Under the pieces are notes generated by a model. That model was not told the origin of the DNA, ran no database searches, and saw only the letters and a program-made list of their open reading frames with translations. From Massospora cicadina (Eukaryota > Entomophthoromycota > Entomophthoromycetes > Entomophthorales > Entomophthoraceae), in the NCBI GenBank assembly GCA_022478985.1, contig JAKSZP010000137.1, forward strand, positions 114,806 to 178,805: a stretch of DNA of 64,000 bases, written 5' to 3'. A program made the translations under genes and the position numbers. The stretch's first letter is position 1; each line of letters starts with the position of its first letter. Of this stretch, positions 46,601 to 56,639 are shown one piece after another.

Positions 46601-47289
46601 CCATATGGCGTGATCCCCATTCGACCCCAAGTCCTATCCAGGGTGGACTACCTGGACATGATGGACATCCCTTATTCCACTGAGACCCAAAAGACTATCT
46701 GGAAATATGCACACCATCCTCTGTTGCAGCCTCAAGTCCGCTCCCATGTGTGGCGCTGCCTGAGGCAGGTGTATCGTACAGCTGAGCGCTCTAACGCTTT
46801 ACACTCATCCTGTGTCATGTGTGGCCAGTATGGAACGCTGTTTCACCGCCTGGAGAAGTGCCCCACCTCTAAAGTAATATGGCGCGAAGTTCAACGTCTG
46901 CTAGGCCAGGATCAAACACATCCCTTCAGTCTGTCAAGAGATATGTTTGCTTCATCTATGGCCTCCCCCTCCCACCCTCCCTCCATGCTCTGGTGGTTGC
47001 AATCGCCATGTGGACTATCCACACGATTGTCTTGGATGCCATCGCTGGATCCATCCCCACCCTCCATGAAGCTGTCCACAGATTCCGGTCACATTTGGTG
47101 GATCACTTTCAAGCGTGGATGTTTGAATATCTCCCATTGCGTCGCTGACAGCTGGTCTCCTACTGGTTCCCAGTCTGGTTCATCAAATCAGACCCCTTCC
47201 TCCACACGTGCTCAATAGAGGCTATGTCCCCTACACACGTTCCCTCCCCCTTCCCATAAGTGGCGTTCCCGCTGGCAACAAGAGATAGC
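43647..47289 (+). pseudogene. LINE-4 ORF2, APE endonuclease and reverse transcriptase
   Basis: Endonuclease is the clearest in the window: MGETFTLGTLNIARLK, DILAIQESHCP (catalytic Glu), INIYAPN, GDMN (44,053-44,064), CIDLILVPAKF, and SDH then TGA at 44,329-44,331. RT: KCPGPDGIPYEFYKKYF (45,035-45,085), FLDQQKAYDRVNWEYL (45,400-45,450), GLRQGDPLSPLLYNFSLDPL (45,570-45,630), FADD at 45,697-45,708, thumb RHLGVWLEAGGY. The C-terminal knuckle CX2CX7HX4C is intact at 46,811-46,861 (CVMCGQYGTLFHRLEKC). TGA at 47,146-47,148. Frameshifts, for example near 43,920, 45,190 and 46,610, prevent expression. Confidence 0.85.
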
Positions 47290-47441
47290 ATCGCTTCTCT
47301 GGGGTGCCTCCCCTGGTACTAAGTTTTGTCTCGTCTGAGTCATATTCGGAAGTGTCCGTCCCATGGTCGGCCTTCCCGCAATAAATTTAAAATTTAAAAT
47401 TTAAAAAACGTTAGTCCCAGAACTTTTTGAATGCACTGTGT

Positions 47442-49010
47442 ATGACGCTGCCTCTAATTTTGGCTGAGATAAATAGTAGCCATTTTGAGTAACCAACAGA
47501 AAACAAACGACATCAAGCGCAATCTTGCTCAAATTGACACTGTAGTGATTAATATGTGAAGAATGAATTTACCCAGTCGACAGACCAATTAATCACTTGT
47601 ATAGATCAAAAAGTAAAACGTGCTTTATTCACCTTCCTTGACTAAATTACTGAAGATCGACAAGCAACTGATTCTTGACTTGTCAATCTGTTTGGATGAA
47701 TCCAGAAGCTGAGTGAACAACTTGTGATGATGCCAGCTCGAGAAGCTACAGCACAACATGAGGCACCAGCGGAACAGGACCCAGTGGGAGAGAAGGAGAA
47801 CAAGGGCCCCTTGGAACTGGAGGTCCCCAAGATCCTCTGGGTGCCTCCTCATCTGCTGAAACCTTCTTCAATGAAGACCACAAAGCCCAATTCAAGGCCC
47901 TCAAGTGACAGCTATTATCGGTGGGCTGAGGTGCCGAGATGACTATTGAGGGGAAACATCTTGATGATGATTTGACCTTCCACTTCTTGTACTAAAAATG
48001 CTAAGATTACAGGTACCTGCACCAGTCTGGTTAATTGATAAACCAAGGAAATCGTCACAATGAGCGGATGATTACCAGATTCTAGAAAATTAAAGCTAAA
48101 CAGGATGCTCTCTCAGAGCAGTTAACCCAACATTCCAAAAAAAGATCTAGAGTCTGCGTCAACTTTTAGATTCTAAAGACCCACTTAAGCACGTCAATGA
48201 ATGCTACGCTACTATCCAGGATGATATAGTTAAGATCCGTCGTCAGTTTGATAGGGCTATCCCACACAATGATATAGGCACCACGGAGCCACTGACTCAG
48301 AGAGCCCACTCTCTCCTGCCATCCATGTCCTCTCCAATTATGTCAGATATTTCAAACCTACCTTTAAGGAGAAGTACATCCCTGGGGCCAAGATAATCCA
48401 GTCGTACCTCTTTGTATATGAAGGCATGATGGAGTCAGCTACCAACTGACAAAAGTGGAAGCATATACAAACCTGTCTGGATGGTAAGGCATGTGACATT
48501 TATGATGCTTTATTTCAAGGCATGTAACACTTGGCCATTAAGGAGGCCTTAATAAAGAATTTTGGAAGTATTTGGCCCTCTCTAACTGTAAGCAGCTTTT
48601 CATGAAAATCCGCCCAAGACGTGGAGAAACCCATATTAAATTTGTGGAACGCTTCTACAATGAAGCACAGGCATTAGCTTCCTGTGACTGAAATTACCAC
48701 GGATGATGACATCTAGACTGTTCTCTCCGCTTTCCAACACAGCACTAACCTAGTAATCTAATTCCAGAACGCCAAAAGATGTTTGAATCCATCCTCATCA
48801 TTAAAGAGTCAATAATGGAATTGCCTGAGCTTTAAGTACGCTAAGCTTCAAATAAGGGGATTGACCCAATAACGATGCTTTAAGCCTCTTTCAGAGAGTA
48901 AAAACACGTTGTGACCCATGCTAATATTATGGTATCTTTGGCCACTAAGAATGTTCCCGTTGGAAGAAGCAAGCTGTTGAGAGGAGAAAAGTGGTTTCAG
49001 ATTAGGGCGA
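47442..49010 (+). pseudogene. B1 gag, main part (decayed)
   Basis: An acidic/polar segment (MMMPAREATAQHEAPAEQD region, 47,724-47,942) precedes capsid-like sequence PTFKEKYIPGAKIIQSYLFV and WKHIQTCLDGKACDIYDALF at 48,360-48,530. A degraded zinc knuckle (YYGIFGH then C) lies near 48,925-48,960. The same capsid pattern occurs in B2 near 53,900-53,990. Stops in all frames. Confidence 0.65.
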
Positions 49011-49239
49011 AAGGCACCCTCTGCTGATGATGCAACACCTCAACCTCAACCTTCTCTCACTAAACGCGCTGAGTGTTATGTTCTGGAGAAGCCTGATGAA
49101 TTGGATGTCTAGATCCAAGATTCTTAATAAAGACTTATTTTCCTCTTACTCCGCCTTTTCCAGACCGCTATCTCCAGGAAACTCCATTTACTTGATCCCC
49201 CACTTTGAAACCAAAGTCATTGGAGTAGAGTTCATTGTC

Positions 49240-49690
49240 ACAAGGTGAAGATTATGGCCATCATTGACAATGGCTCCCCTATCAACGTCATTTCTTCATA
49301 GCTGGTTAACTGGATAAAGGTCGCACTAGACCAGAATCACTCCTTCAACTATGAAATGGTGGGACCTCATCATAGCCACTACCTGGGAGCCTACTCCTCC
49401 TTGCCTCCTTTATTTGGCTCTCTGGTTGTTACAGCTCCTTCCATCATGTCAAAAAATGATGGGTATTGATTGCTTATTGGCACCCAATTCCTAGTTGAAA
49501 TTAATACTCTAATTAGTCACAAGGATTTGTAATTTTCTATTTTGAGGTACCGTGTTCCTTTGTTTGTAAAGGAGTTCCTAAGGAGAAAGGAAAGGGTAAC
49601 CACAGTGTTGCTTGCTTGAATACCCATACCACAACAAACAGGTATAGGGACTTCTTTCTGCTCTATAACACATTTGAGAAAATTTAGAAT
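49240..49690 (+). pseudogene. B1 aspartic protease (decayed)
   Basis: IMAIIDNGSPINVISS at 49,250-49,300 is the retropepsin active-site region with DNG in place of DSG/DTG, then a stop. Downstream LLIGTQFLVEI and YRVPLFVKEF match LLLGTQFLQDYTI and YRVPLVFKTF of B2. The gene is separated from the RT by HL-4. Confidence 0.7.
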
Positions 49691-49738
49691 TACAGAGGAA
49701 CTAAACAACTCCAAAAACTGATAAGCAGCAAACCACCA

Positions 49739-51421
49739 ATGTCCTTGGCTCTGACCACCCGCTGCTCCAAAATGGTGCAGCGGCGAAACCCCCCTAGCAT
49801 ATTCCGCCCACGGGGAACGATTTTAAACCAGATCAACTAGCCCCCAATTCCTTGGGGAGATAAACTTCCCTCAAGGATCTCGCCCTCTACCTCGCATGTT
49901 CTCAAACGCTGCCTCATACCTCATTGTGCTCCCTAGAAGCAAGATGCAATTAAGCCTCCAGGTCTAATATGGCAACTTGTTCCCCTACAATGACAAACAA
50001 GTAATTTAATTAGCCCAAATGCTTATGCAGCCTGCAGGCTTTATCAACTTCCGCCCCTACAAGGGATACTCCAACCTCAGCTTCACCTGCGAAGCTGAAG
50101 CTGCAATCACAGCCAACATTCCCCTTGTGTTCCAGAAAATTCCCATCCCAAACACTCTCATCCAGTTGCCTGATGATACCACTCTTTTTTTTTTTTTTTA
50201 GTACTAGATGGTCCCTGATGATACCACTCTTGTGGATCAAATTTCAGGCCTCCCCACCTACCTTCCCCTGAAACTTTATATGCCGAAATAATAGCGGGGT
50301 TGGCAGTATATGATGCTGACTCCATTTTACAATTTGTGGTTCCCAACGGAGTCAACTGACTTGCAGCCCTCACACCTTAGCAACCATAAGCCCAATATCA
50401 AGCTAAATTGTTATTTCAATTCCCCTTGCAGTGTTGCCTCTCTGTCCCTGAGTAGATAAGGGGCGCACAATCTGCCCCATTTGTTTCGTCCTGGACCACT
50501 CAAAGCAGTGCTGCCCCACTATTGCCTGAGATGGAGAACATGCTCAACTCGCCCCATTATGCTCCCATAGCTGACATAAAACCCTTTTTCAAATGGAGCA
50601 CAATCCTCCCTTTCCCCCACCCAAAATAGTAGATGCAACTGCCATGGATTCAACCAATAAGGAACTGACATGCCAAACCACCACTCCTAATCCAACTAAT
50701 CAGGAGCTACCATGGACCCCAGTAAATCAAAAAAAAACCACCCAGCCACCCAAACCAGCCCATCCATATGCTCACCAACATATAGTCATCAAACAAAATC
50801 CCTAGGATTAATTGGAGGAAGTTGATGATTCGGGAAATCCCATCCCTGACTCAGTTGAGGCCCCAGGCCTCGAAATGTACCTAAATGCAGAATATGCGGC
50901 TAAATTCCCAACTCACTGCTGTGCTCTAAAATCAGATGCTTATGAATTCTGAACTAACCACCAACTCACCAAAGAGGCTGTTGCCTCCCCTGATTGTTGC
51001 CACCTCCAAAAGGCCTTAGCAAAATCATTTACACTCTTGACCAAAGGGGCACCAACCCTTATCCTTCTCACCTTGCAACAAATTTATAAAAAAGAATTTC
51101 TCTGGTTTCAACAAGCTGCCCATATGGAAGTAAAAATGTTGCAATGTGCACAAAATTTAACCCCAAAACCTGCATTACCAACAACAACATTACCATCTTT
51201 ACCATGATACCCAAACTTTTCCTTGAGGCTAAAAAGCCTTTTCCAAATATCACAACCCTCCTCATAGCTAAATTTGTTTTTCCAAGCCACTTCGCTACCT
51301 TGACCCCCATTTTAAGGATGCACCCACACCCGTGCTCTCAGCGCTCTGCCATACATTGTCCATCACAGAGGAGGAAGATGAGCCTCCCAATCCTGACTTA
51401 CCCCCCACCATGGATGAATAG
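49739..51421 (+). pseudogene. HL-4 ORF1-like CCHC protein (decayed)
   Basis: ATG 49,739 (MSLALTT) corresponds to the HL-2 start. PAGFINFRPYKGYSNLSF and EAEAAITANIPLVF at 50,030-50,130 match the HL-2 core. The zinc knuckle CPICFVLDHSKQCC near 50,470-50,515 is complete. Then come EEVDDSGNPIPDS near 50,815-50,855 and the acidic end EEEDEPPNPD, stopping at TAG 51,419-51,421 after MDE. Interrupted by stops and by the small insertion. Confidence 0.7.
50187..50213 (-). mobile_element. Miniature retroposed insertion, 27 bp
   Basis: Lies between two perfect copies of CCTGATGATACCACTCTT (50,169-50,186 and 50,214-50,231). The insert is 13 T then AGTACTAGATGGTC. On the minus strand this is GACCATCTAGTACT followed by poly(A), the same terminal sequence as the insert at 17,090-17,114. 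The insertion splits the HL-4 gene, whose reading resumes after the second repeat (GGATCAAATTTC in place of the usual VVSF codons). Confidence 0.85.
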
Positions 51422-51604
51422 CAGTTCACCGCATCTGATCTGGTTGGTTAATTTTAGTTTTCGTTTTATTTTTTTTAAATTGGTTTGAGTGATACACTCA
51501 TCTATTTCTTTTTGTTTATATTCTAGCATAGTTTAAGTTTTGCCCTCAGAACTCGGTATTGTCCATCCTCTGGTTGGCTTGACTCAGTTTAATACTTAAA
51601 AACA

Positions 51605-52390
51605 AATGGCTAGAGTATCAGGTTATTGTACCAAAGACTAAGTTGCCGCCTTTCCACACAGAGGCTCTGGAAGGAATGCCTGTATAAGCGCCTGGCTGTG
51701 TAATCATACCTCCTTAATCACAGATACTAGTGGATACTGGTCTTCAAGCTATAATAACGCCAGACCACTTGTTGGAAATTTAGGGAAAGTGTGGTCCAGC
51801 CATTAGCAATCCACTTAACTGTCTTGGAGTGATGACCCACTTACTGGGGTCCATTGCCTGTCCAAATGGCCAACTTTACTGATTAACAAATCCAGTTAAC
51901 TAGGAACTGACCCATTACATATGTACAGAATTTTCCTGTCAACCAGGTTGAGTCTGCTTAAAGATGTGGAGACTTTCAGGACTTAGGAATGGACAAAAAA
52001 TGTTACAATAGCCCTAGTCAAGGTGGAACTTGGTGACACACTCACTTGCTAACAGCAACAACAGGCTGACGCCCTACTCAAAGAATATATCAATATTTTC
52101 CATTGGGCCAGGAATTTGAGATGATTAAGGGAGTGCAACATCAAGTGATACCTGGTAATTCTTCAATTACACCTGCTCCTATCAGAAGTCTAAAGTTGAG
52201 GAAGCACATGTCACAAAAGAATTGAAATAATTTATCAGACGCTGGGTTACTGAAATTATCCCAGAGTCTCTGCGCCTCGCTTTTGTTTCTTGTGCAGAAG
52301 AAGGATTGAGGGATCATATAGTAATGGACTACTGACGTCTGAATGCCATCACCCAGAAGGATTCTCATATGCCCTATAAATAATAACATC
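51605..52390 (+). pseudogene. B1 pol linker and RT N-terminus (decayed)
   Basis: Sequence resuming after HL-4: LPPFHTEALEGMPV and ILVDTGLQAIITP (51,640-51,770) belong to the protease-RT linker. The start of RT follows: ADALLKEYINIF near 52,060-52,100, VTEIIPESLRLAFVS near 52,245-52,290, and HIVMDY-RLNAITQKDSHMPY near 52,313-52,378, which contains the VDYRxLN motif. RT palm motifs do not follow. Confidence 0.65.
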
Positions 52391-53270
52391 ATTTAAATTA
52401 ATATAGTAGTCTGTTTCACCCCATTTTTTCATTTTCATCGACCTCTCCACTAGTTTCTAAGCTTCAACCCATTTTAAACCTTGGATACATTTTAAAACTG
52501 TAAAGCTGACTTAAGTGGTACTTACATCAGGGGGCTCTAAGCAGTCCAAGTTAAAAACCTACTAAAAATGGAAATAATAGAAATCAAGAAGGCCAACCTG
52601 CTGATAAGTTAAAAAGTGTACTCGATGTATTAACACCTCTTCTTATGAAGTAACTCCTCAACAGCCTGAAAGTTTAGATTGACAGGTCACAAAAATTCAC
52701 CAAATCATGTGTTGATCACGATCAGTATCAGCTCCAATATGAAAACCTCAACGAGATTATTTAACAAATAGAAATGGCATCTACTTCATGAGAGGCCGCT
52801 CAAGTCACTCACAAGCCTCTTCTGGTGCACTCCACAATGTGAGATTATATATCTTGTCCCTACTACCCTTAGGAGTATTGGCTTTTGTAATAAATGCTAT
52901 TACCAAAGCTTTTTTCCAAACAGCTATAAACCACATTCATAAAAATAGTTGGTTTGCATTGCCATGAAGTAGCGGGACAACAAAGAACACTAAACCCTAC
53001 ACTTAAAGGTTGGCAATTTCTATAATGTTGTCTCATCCTTTGTTCATGACAATTTAGAAGCTATTGTTGATGATTTTCTGCTGTTTAATGAGGCTCATAA
53101 ATAACTTGTTATGCTCTATAGTTGATTTTTTGGGTCATCTTAAGGACTGTCTTCATTAAAATATAAACTCCACATGTTCACCTTAAGCCAACGCCTCAAT
53201 TATATTATAAACCTTGTTTGGATGTTTCAGCAGCATTACCAGGAGTTAACCTCACTCAATATTGACTCCA
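52390..53270 (+). other. Unassigned stretch, possible RT remnant
   Basis: Mostly AT-rich with no long frame. A weak match to RT palm motifs can be read: LPLGVLAFVINAITKAFFQT near 52,860-52,925, and EAIVDDFLLFNEAH near 53,060-53,100, which resembles a YLDD box. The spacing between the two is unusual. Could be the missing palm of B1 or a different RT lineage. Confidence 0.3.
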
Positions 53271-53399
53271 GAGCTGAAGGGCCTCAAGGCCCAAAGGGTC
53301 AGAAGGATCAGAAGGCCCTAAAGGCCAGAAGGGCATGAAGGTCCTCGTTGACCACAAGGCTTCCAGTTCTTTAGTACTTACTCTTGGTGATCCTATAAA

Positions 53400-54470
53400 T
53401 TCTGTAAGCATAAAGTTCCAACAGCGCTCTCTGCTTTATGAGAAAAATATAAAATGTGACTCAAGAATGCACGCTATGAGTAGACAGAGTCCCTCTCAAT
53501 CCCAAAGTCTCAATTGATGCCTTTTTGGATGAGATGGGTAACATCAGAGAACTCACAAATTTTACTAATAATGCATCAACTAGCTCAAACAAACTTTTCA
53601 TAGTTTGACTTGCTTGAGTAACTTTGAAAGCCAAACGAATCTCCTTTTAGCATAATTTAATCTCTGAAGTACAAGTTTGCCCTTAAAGCCTCAAATAACT
53701 CTCCAAATGAAAATCTAGATGAGATTAAGTAGAATCTAGATGGATAAGCCGACATTTGGATTAACAGGCCCTTCACGACTATGCAGAAACCAATAGCTCC
53801 AAGTCAGCGCTGATTACTGCCATCAGCACCCTTATCTCTCCTTTTGTGACTAAATTTAAGCCTAGTTCAAGGAATAATTCACCTTGAGACAGTTTAGTAT
53901 AGCTTTTTTGCACTTCTGAGAGCTCAATAAATGATGCTATCAATTTTCAGAAGGTGAAGCACATCTACTACTGTCTTAATAGCACCACACAGGAGATTGA
54001 CTCTCCAATAAAGGAATATCACGTTTGGTAAATGTCCATTTATCCCTGATCCAGGAGTTTAAAAGCAGCCGGACCTTATCCAATCAGAAGCAGGTGTTCA
54101 TGGCCATTTGTTTAAGCAAAGGATAAAGTAATTTGAAGTTTGTTAGTTAATTTTATGCCCAAGCACAACACTTATTAATCACTTACTGTGTTACATTGGA
54201 CGACGCCATACCGCGGCCATTTTATCAATGTGATCCTATTCTGAGGTCCAATTGTACATGATTGGTCAGAAAAACAATTTTACCTGTATCCAGAAAATTA
54301 ATGAAGCACTTAATGAAACTCCTACATCCATCCTGTGACCCATGTACACTTCATTCACCTCACTCAGCTGTTCTCAAGATCACGTTGTCAATAACAAGAA
54401 CCCCAAAATTTCAATGCTCCTATCGCAATAAACTCTGCCATAATGCTAAACCTTGTTAGAATTGACTCTA
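53400..54470 (+). pseudogene. B2 gag (decayed)
   Basis: Mixed frames show DEMGNIRELTNFTNNAS near 53,530, FVTKFKPSSRNNSP near 53,845-53,890 and AINFQKVKHIYYCLN near 53,940-53,985, similar to the B1 capsid region. A better frame at 54,262-54,459 ends in a degraded knuckle at 54,415-54,456 reading CSYRNKLCHNAKPC, in which the second Cys is Arg while the His and last Cys remain. Confidence 0.65.
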
Positions 54471-54529
54471 CAAGAAAGCTAGAAAATGACAGTCAGCATG
54501 TAAGACAAGGCGCTTCATTCTGACATCCC

Positions 54530-56045
54530 TGTAGTAAATAATCAAGAGTTGCTCACTTTTTATCTATATTTCTGCATGCTTAATTGGGCTAAAGTTTGGC
54601 CAAAGAATCCTCAGTTTTGCCAGTGGCTTATGGTATTTTGACCATTTGGAAACATACTAGGCATCCTAAATAGCCCCAACTCTTCAGGACAATTTAGGGC
54701 TTGATTTTTCACTCTGTAATCAGGAACTTTAACTAAAGCAGACAACGTTGCAAGCTGTGGATCTCGAGATACCAGATTGCCAACACTCTCTAAAAGCAAC
54801 TTAGGATAAAGGCCAAATGAAGACATGATAAAATAGACCTTTATTTAGACTAAATCATTTTATAATTATTCTTTAGGCCAGGCGCCGGTATTTATAGCTC
54901 TATGTCGTCTCCTGGCCACATTTGCGCATGAAATTCTAACAAATTTATTTTCCACCTCAGTTCAGCCCTTGAACTGATACTACTGAGACCTATTGCTAGG
55001 TTTATTTGTAACAAAATACTCTCATATTTAGGAGGATTATAGGGGCAAAAATTGCAACAATAAGCGTGAAGAATTGTCCTAGGTTAATCTTAAAATGAGA
55101 TTTGTCATGATTCTGAAAAAATATGGATTCTGGGAGATTTTGGCATCAATTTAAATAAATGACATACCCTTAATTGGGACATCAGAAGGCCTCTCTTGAT
55201 AGCACTAGGTACTCCAATTTAGGTGTTCCATGTGCAAGTGCTATAGTGCCAGTTTAATGTATTTACTTACAGTAATTTATTTTAGGACCAGCTAAATTAT
55301 GTTTTTGTCACACAGATGACAAAAATGACTCCATAATTTGGATGTCAACTGGCCCTCTCAAGCACTAGTTACTCCCATTTGGGCAGACCATGTGAAAGTG
55401 CTATCATGCTGATTACTTGTACTGACATACAAAATTTGTCATAAGCAGTAAATTATTTTTGACAAGTCAATCGTGTTTTCATCACACAGCTGATGAAAAT
55501 GACTCCCTAATTGGGATGTCAACTGTCCTCTCGTTAGCAATAGGCACTCCAATTCAGGCCATGTGCAAGTGCTATTGTGCCAATTACGTATACTGACATA
55601 TGACATTTTCCCTAAGGCAGAAAAAGGATTATGTTCTTTTCATCTATTTGTTCATGTGATTTGTAGACATTATCTTTGGGACAATCCTAGACAATTTCTC
55701 ATGCTGATTATCTAAAATCGGTCCCCATTAGTAAGGACTAGTTGCCAAAGTTTGGTGTAGCAATAATTGGCCCAACTGTGCAAGTGATTTAGCCAACTTT
55801 CTGATAGAATATTCGAGTTGAATTGATGTTGAGTTAGTCAGCTGGGTCAAGTAGTTTCAGAGAATTTCAGCCTAAATGTGCGAGTGTATTTGGCCCAAGC
55901 TTTTATTAATTAAAATCCATGTTTTGATAATTGGCCTGAGCCATGTTATTGAAATAGGCTTTAACTAAAGTATTAGCTTAAAAATTAGGAGAATAATTGG
56001 CCCGATTTGTTTTTGTCAAAGGGTTTATTTTTGAGTCAACACCCA
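54530..56045 (-). repeat. Antisense block within B2 (copy 2)
   Basis: The reverse complement aligns with 16,552-18,240 in G3 from end to end. It lies between gag knuckle and protease and is oriented against B2, as in G3. On the minus strand it has a frame of 71 codons (54,826-54,611) with LLESVGNLVSRDPQL and KVPDYRVKNQ; part of this is matched in G3. It contains a three-unit tandem repeat absent from the G3 copy. No known domain recognised. Confidence 0.7.
55161..55645. repeat. Tandem repeat, three units of about 170 bp
   Basis: Units start at 55,161, 55,327 and 55,501 (166, 174 and about 145 bp). Each has TAATTGGGA(C/T)(A/G)TCA or TAATTTGGATGTCA, then a CTCTC word, (G/C)CACTAG or GCAATAGGCACTCC, CATGTGCAAGTGCTAT (CATGTGAAAGTGCTAT in unit 2) and a run of GACAxA. 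The matching part of the G3 copy (17,560-17,690) has one unit. Confidence 0.8.
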
Positions 56046-56229
56046 TAATCTAACACCTGTACCACATTAATAGTGTTTACTAACCTCTATAGAGTCTAAT
56101 AATGTCATACCAGAAGATGGCAATTTGGTACTTATCAAAAATAAGAAACCTAATACTGATACTCCTTTTCTGATGAAAATTTCATGTTTTCACTCTTCCC
56201 CTTTTGTTTGGGAGTTTAGTTGCATTCGT

Positions 56230-56620
56230 CACTGTTTGATTTTATAAGATGCCTGTCCACGCAATTATCAAAATTGGTTCCCCTTAAATGTCATTTCTTC
56301 TGAGTTGGTAAAACGTATCAAGGTAGTTCTTGACTTACCACATTAAAATGGAATACAGAAAAGCTGGATCACAATGCACTTAGTTATTGGGTCCTACTTA
56401 CCAATGTTAATTTACTTTAGAAAGCTTTCAGTGAAAAAATCAGCCATTGCATTAGACACCTAAGTTATAAACTTCTCCTTGGAACCCAGTTTCTCCAGGA
56501 CTACACTATCATGCACTATAATGAAGTATTATTGACCCTTTTAGGATATAGGGTCCCATTAGTTTTTAAAACCTTTTACGATGCAAAGATTGAAATCAAA
56601 TATTGGGCTTCCTGTTGGAA
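56230..56620 (+). pseudogene. B2 aspartic protease (decayed)
   Basis: IIKIGSPLNVISSELVKRIK at 56,260-56,320 corresponds to IIDNGSPINVISS of B1. The catalytic Asp has been replaced by Lys, so it is inactive. LLLGTQFLQDYTIMHYNEVL and GYRVPLVFKTF follow to about 56,580. Confidence 0.7.
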
Positions 56621-56639
56621 AGTGAAATTAGTTTTACAG

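Larger units (their letters stand above)
42132..47404 (+). mobile_element. LINE-4, young full-length LINE inserted in mariner terminal repeat
   Basis: 5,273 bp, starting AACTTTTCTTTCTCGTTGC and ending GGTCGGCC, then AATAAA and three TTTAAAA-type units. Target duplication AAAATGTTAGTCCCAGAA (42,114-42,131) and AAAACGTTAGTCCCAGAA (47,405-47,422), one mismatch in 18. It interrupts the right terminal inverted repeat of the mariner, whose last 18 bases follow directly. Nearly collinear with LINE-3. Confidence 0.9.
41597..47440 (+). mobile_element. Fold-back mariner element carrying LINE-4
   Basis: Ends CACAGTG...CACTGTG with TA duplicated at 41,595-41,596 and 47,441-47,442, as for Tc1/mariner elements. 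Without LINE-4 it is about 553 bp. It consists of a left arm (41,597-41,839) that is the reverse complement of the right arm (41,901-42,131 plus 47,423-47,440) around a loop of about 60 bases. The right arm is the 3' end of a mariner transposase gene, so the element is a deletion derivative in which the 3' end has been duplicated in inverted orientation. Confidence 0.85.
49700..51600 (+). mobile_element. HL-4, ORF1-only half-LINE element
   Basis: About 1.9 kb on the plus strand between protease and RT of B1. It has the family gene and the tail TGTCCATCCTCTGGTTGGC followed by TTTAATACTTAAAAAC. Exact ends are uncertain because no clean target duplication is seen. It contains a later 27-bp insertion at 50,187-50,213. 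Confidence 0.7.
40246..52390 (+). mobile_element. B1, plus-strand Ty3/gypsy element
   Basis: Pieces in order: leader (40,246-41,260), gag start (41,262-41,594), mariner plus LINE-4 insertion (41,597-47,440), rest of gag (47,442-49,010), protease (49,240-49,690), HL-4 insertion, then linker and RT start (51,605-52,390). LTRs were not found; the RT palm, RNase H and integrase are absent or unrecognisable. A different subfamily from G1-G3, judging from protease and linker sequence, and closest to B2. Confidence 0.65.

Noticed and set aside
47990..48045. Resemblance of GATTACAGGTACCTGCACC and following bases to antisense primate Alu
   Set aside because: Only about 35 bases resemble it, with no A-rich tail, no flanking duplication and no other Alu segment; it lies in gag debris and is most likely chance.
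53060..53100. EAIVDDFLLFNEAH as a definite RT catalytic box
   Set aside because: Neighbouring RT motifs are missing or oddly spaced, so it is only recorded as a possible remnant.
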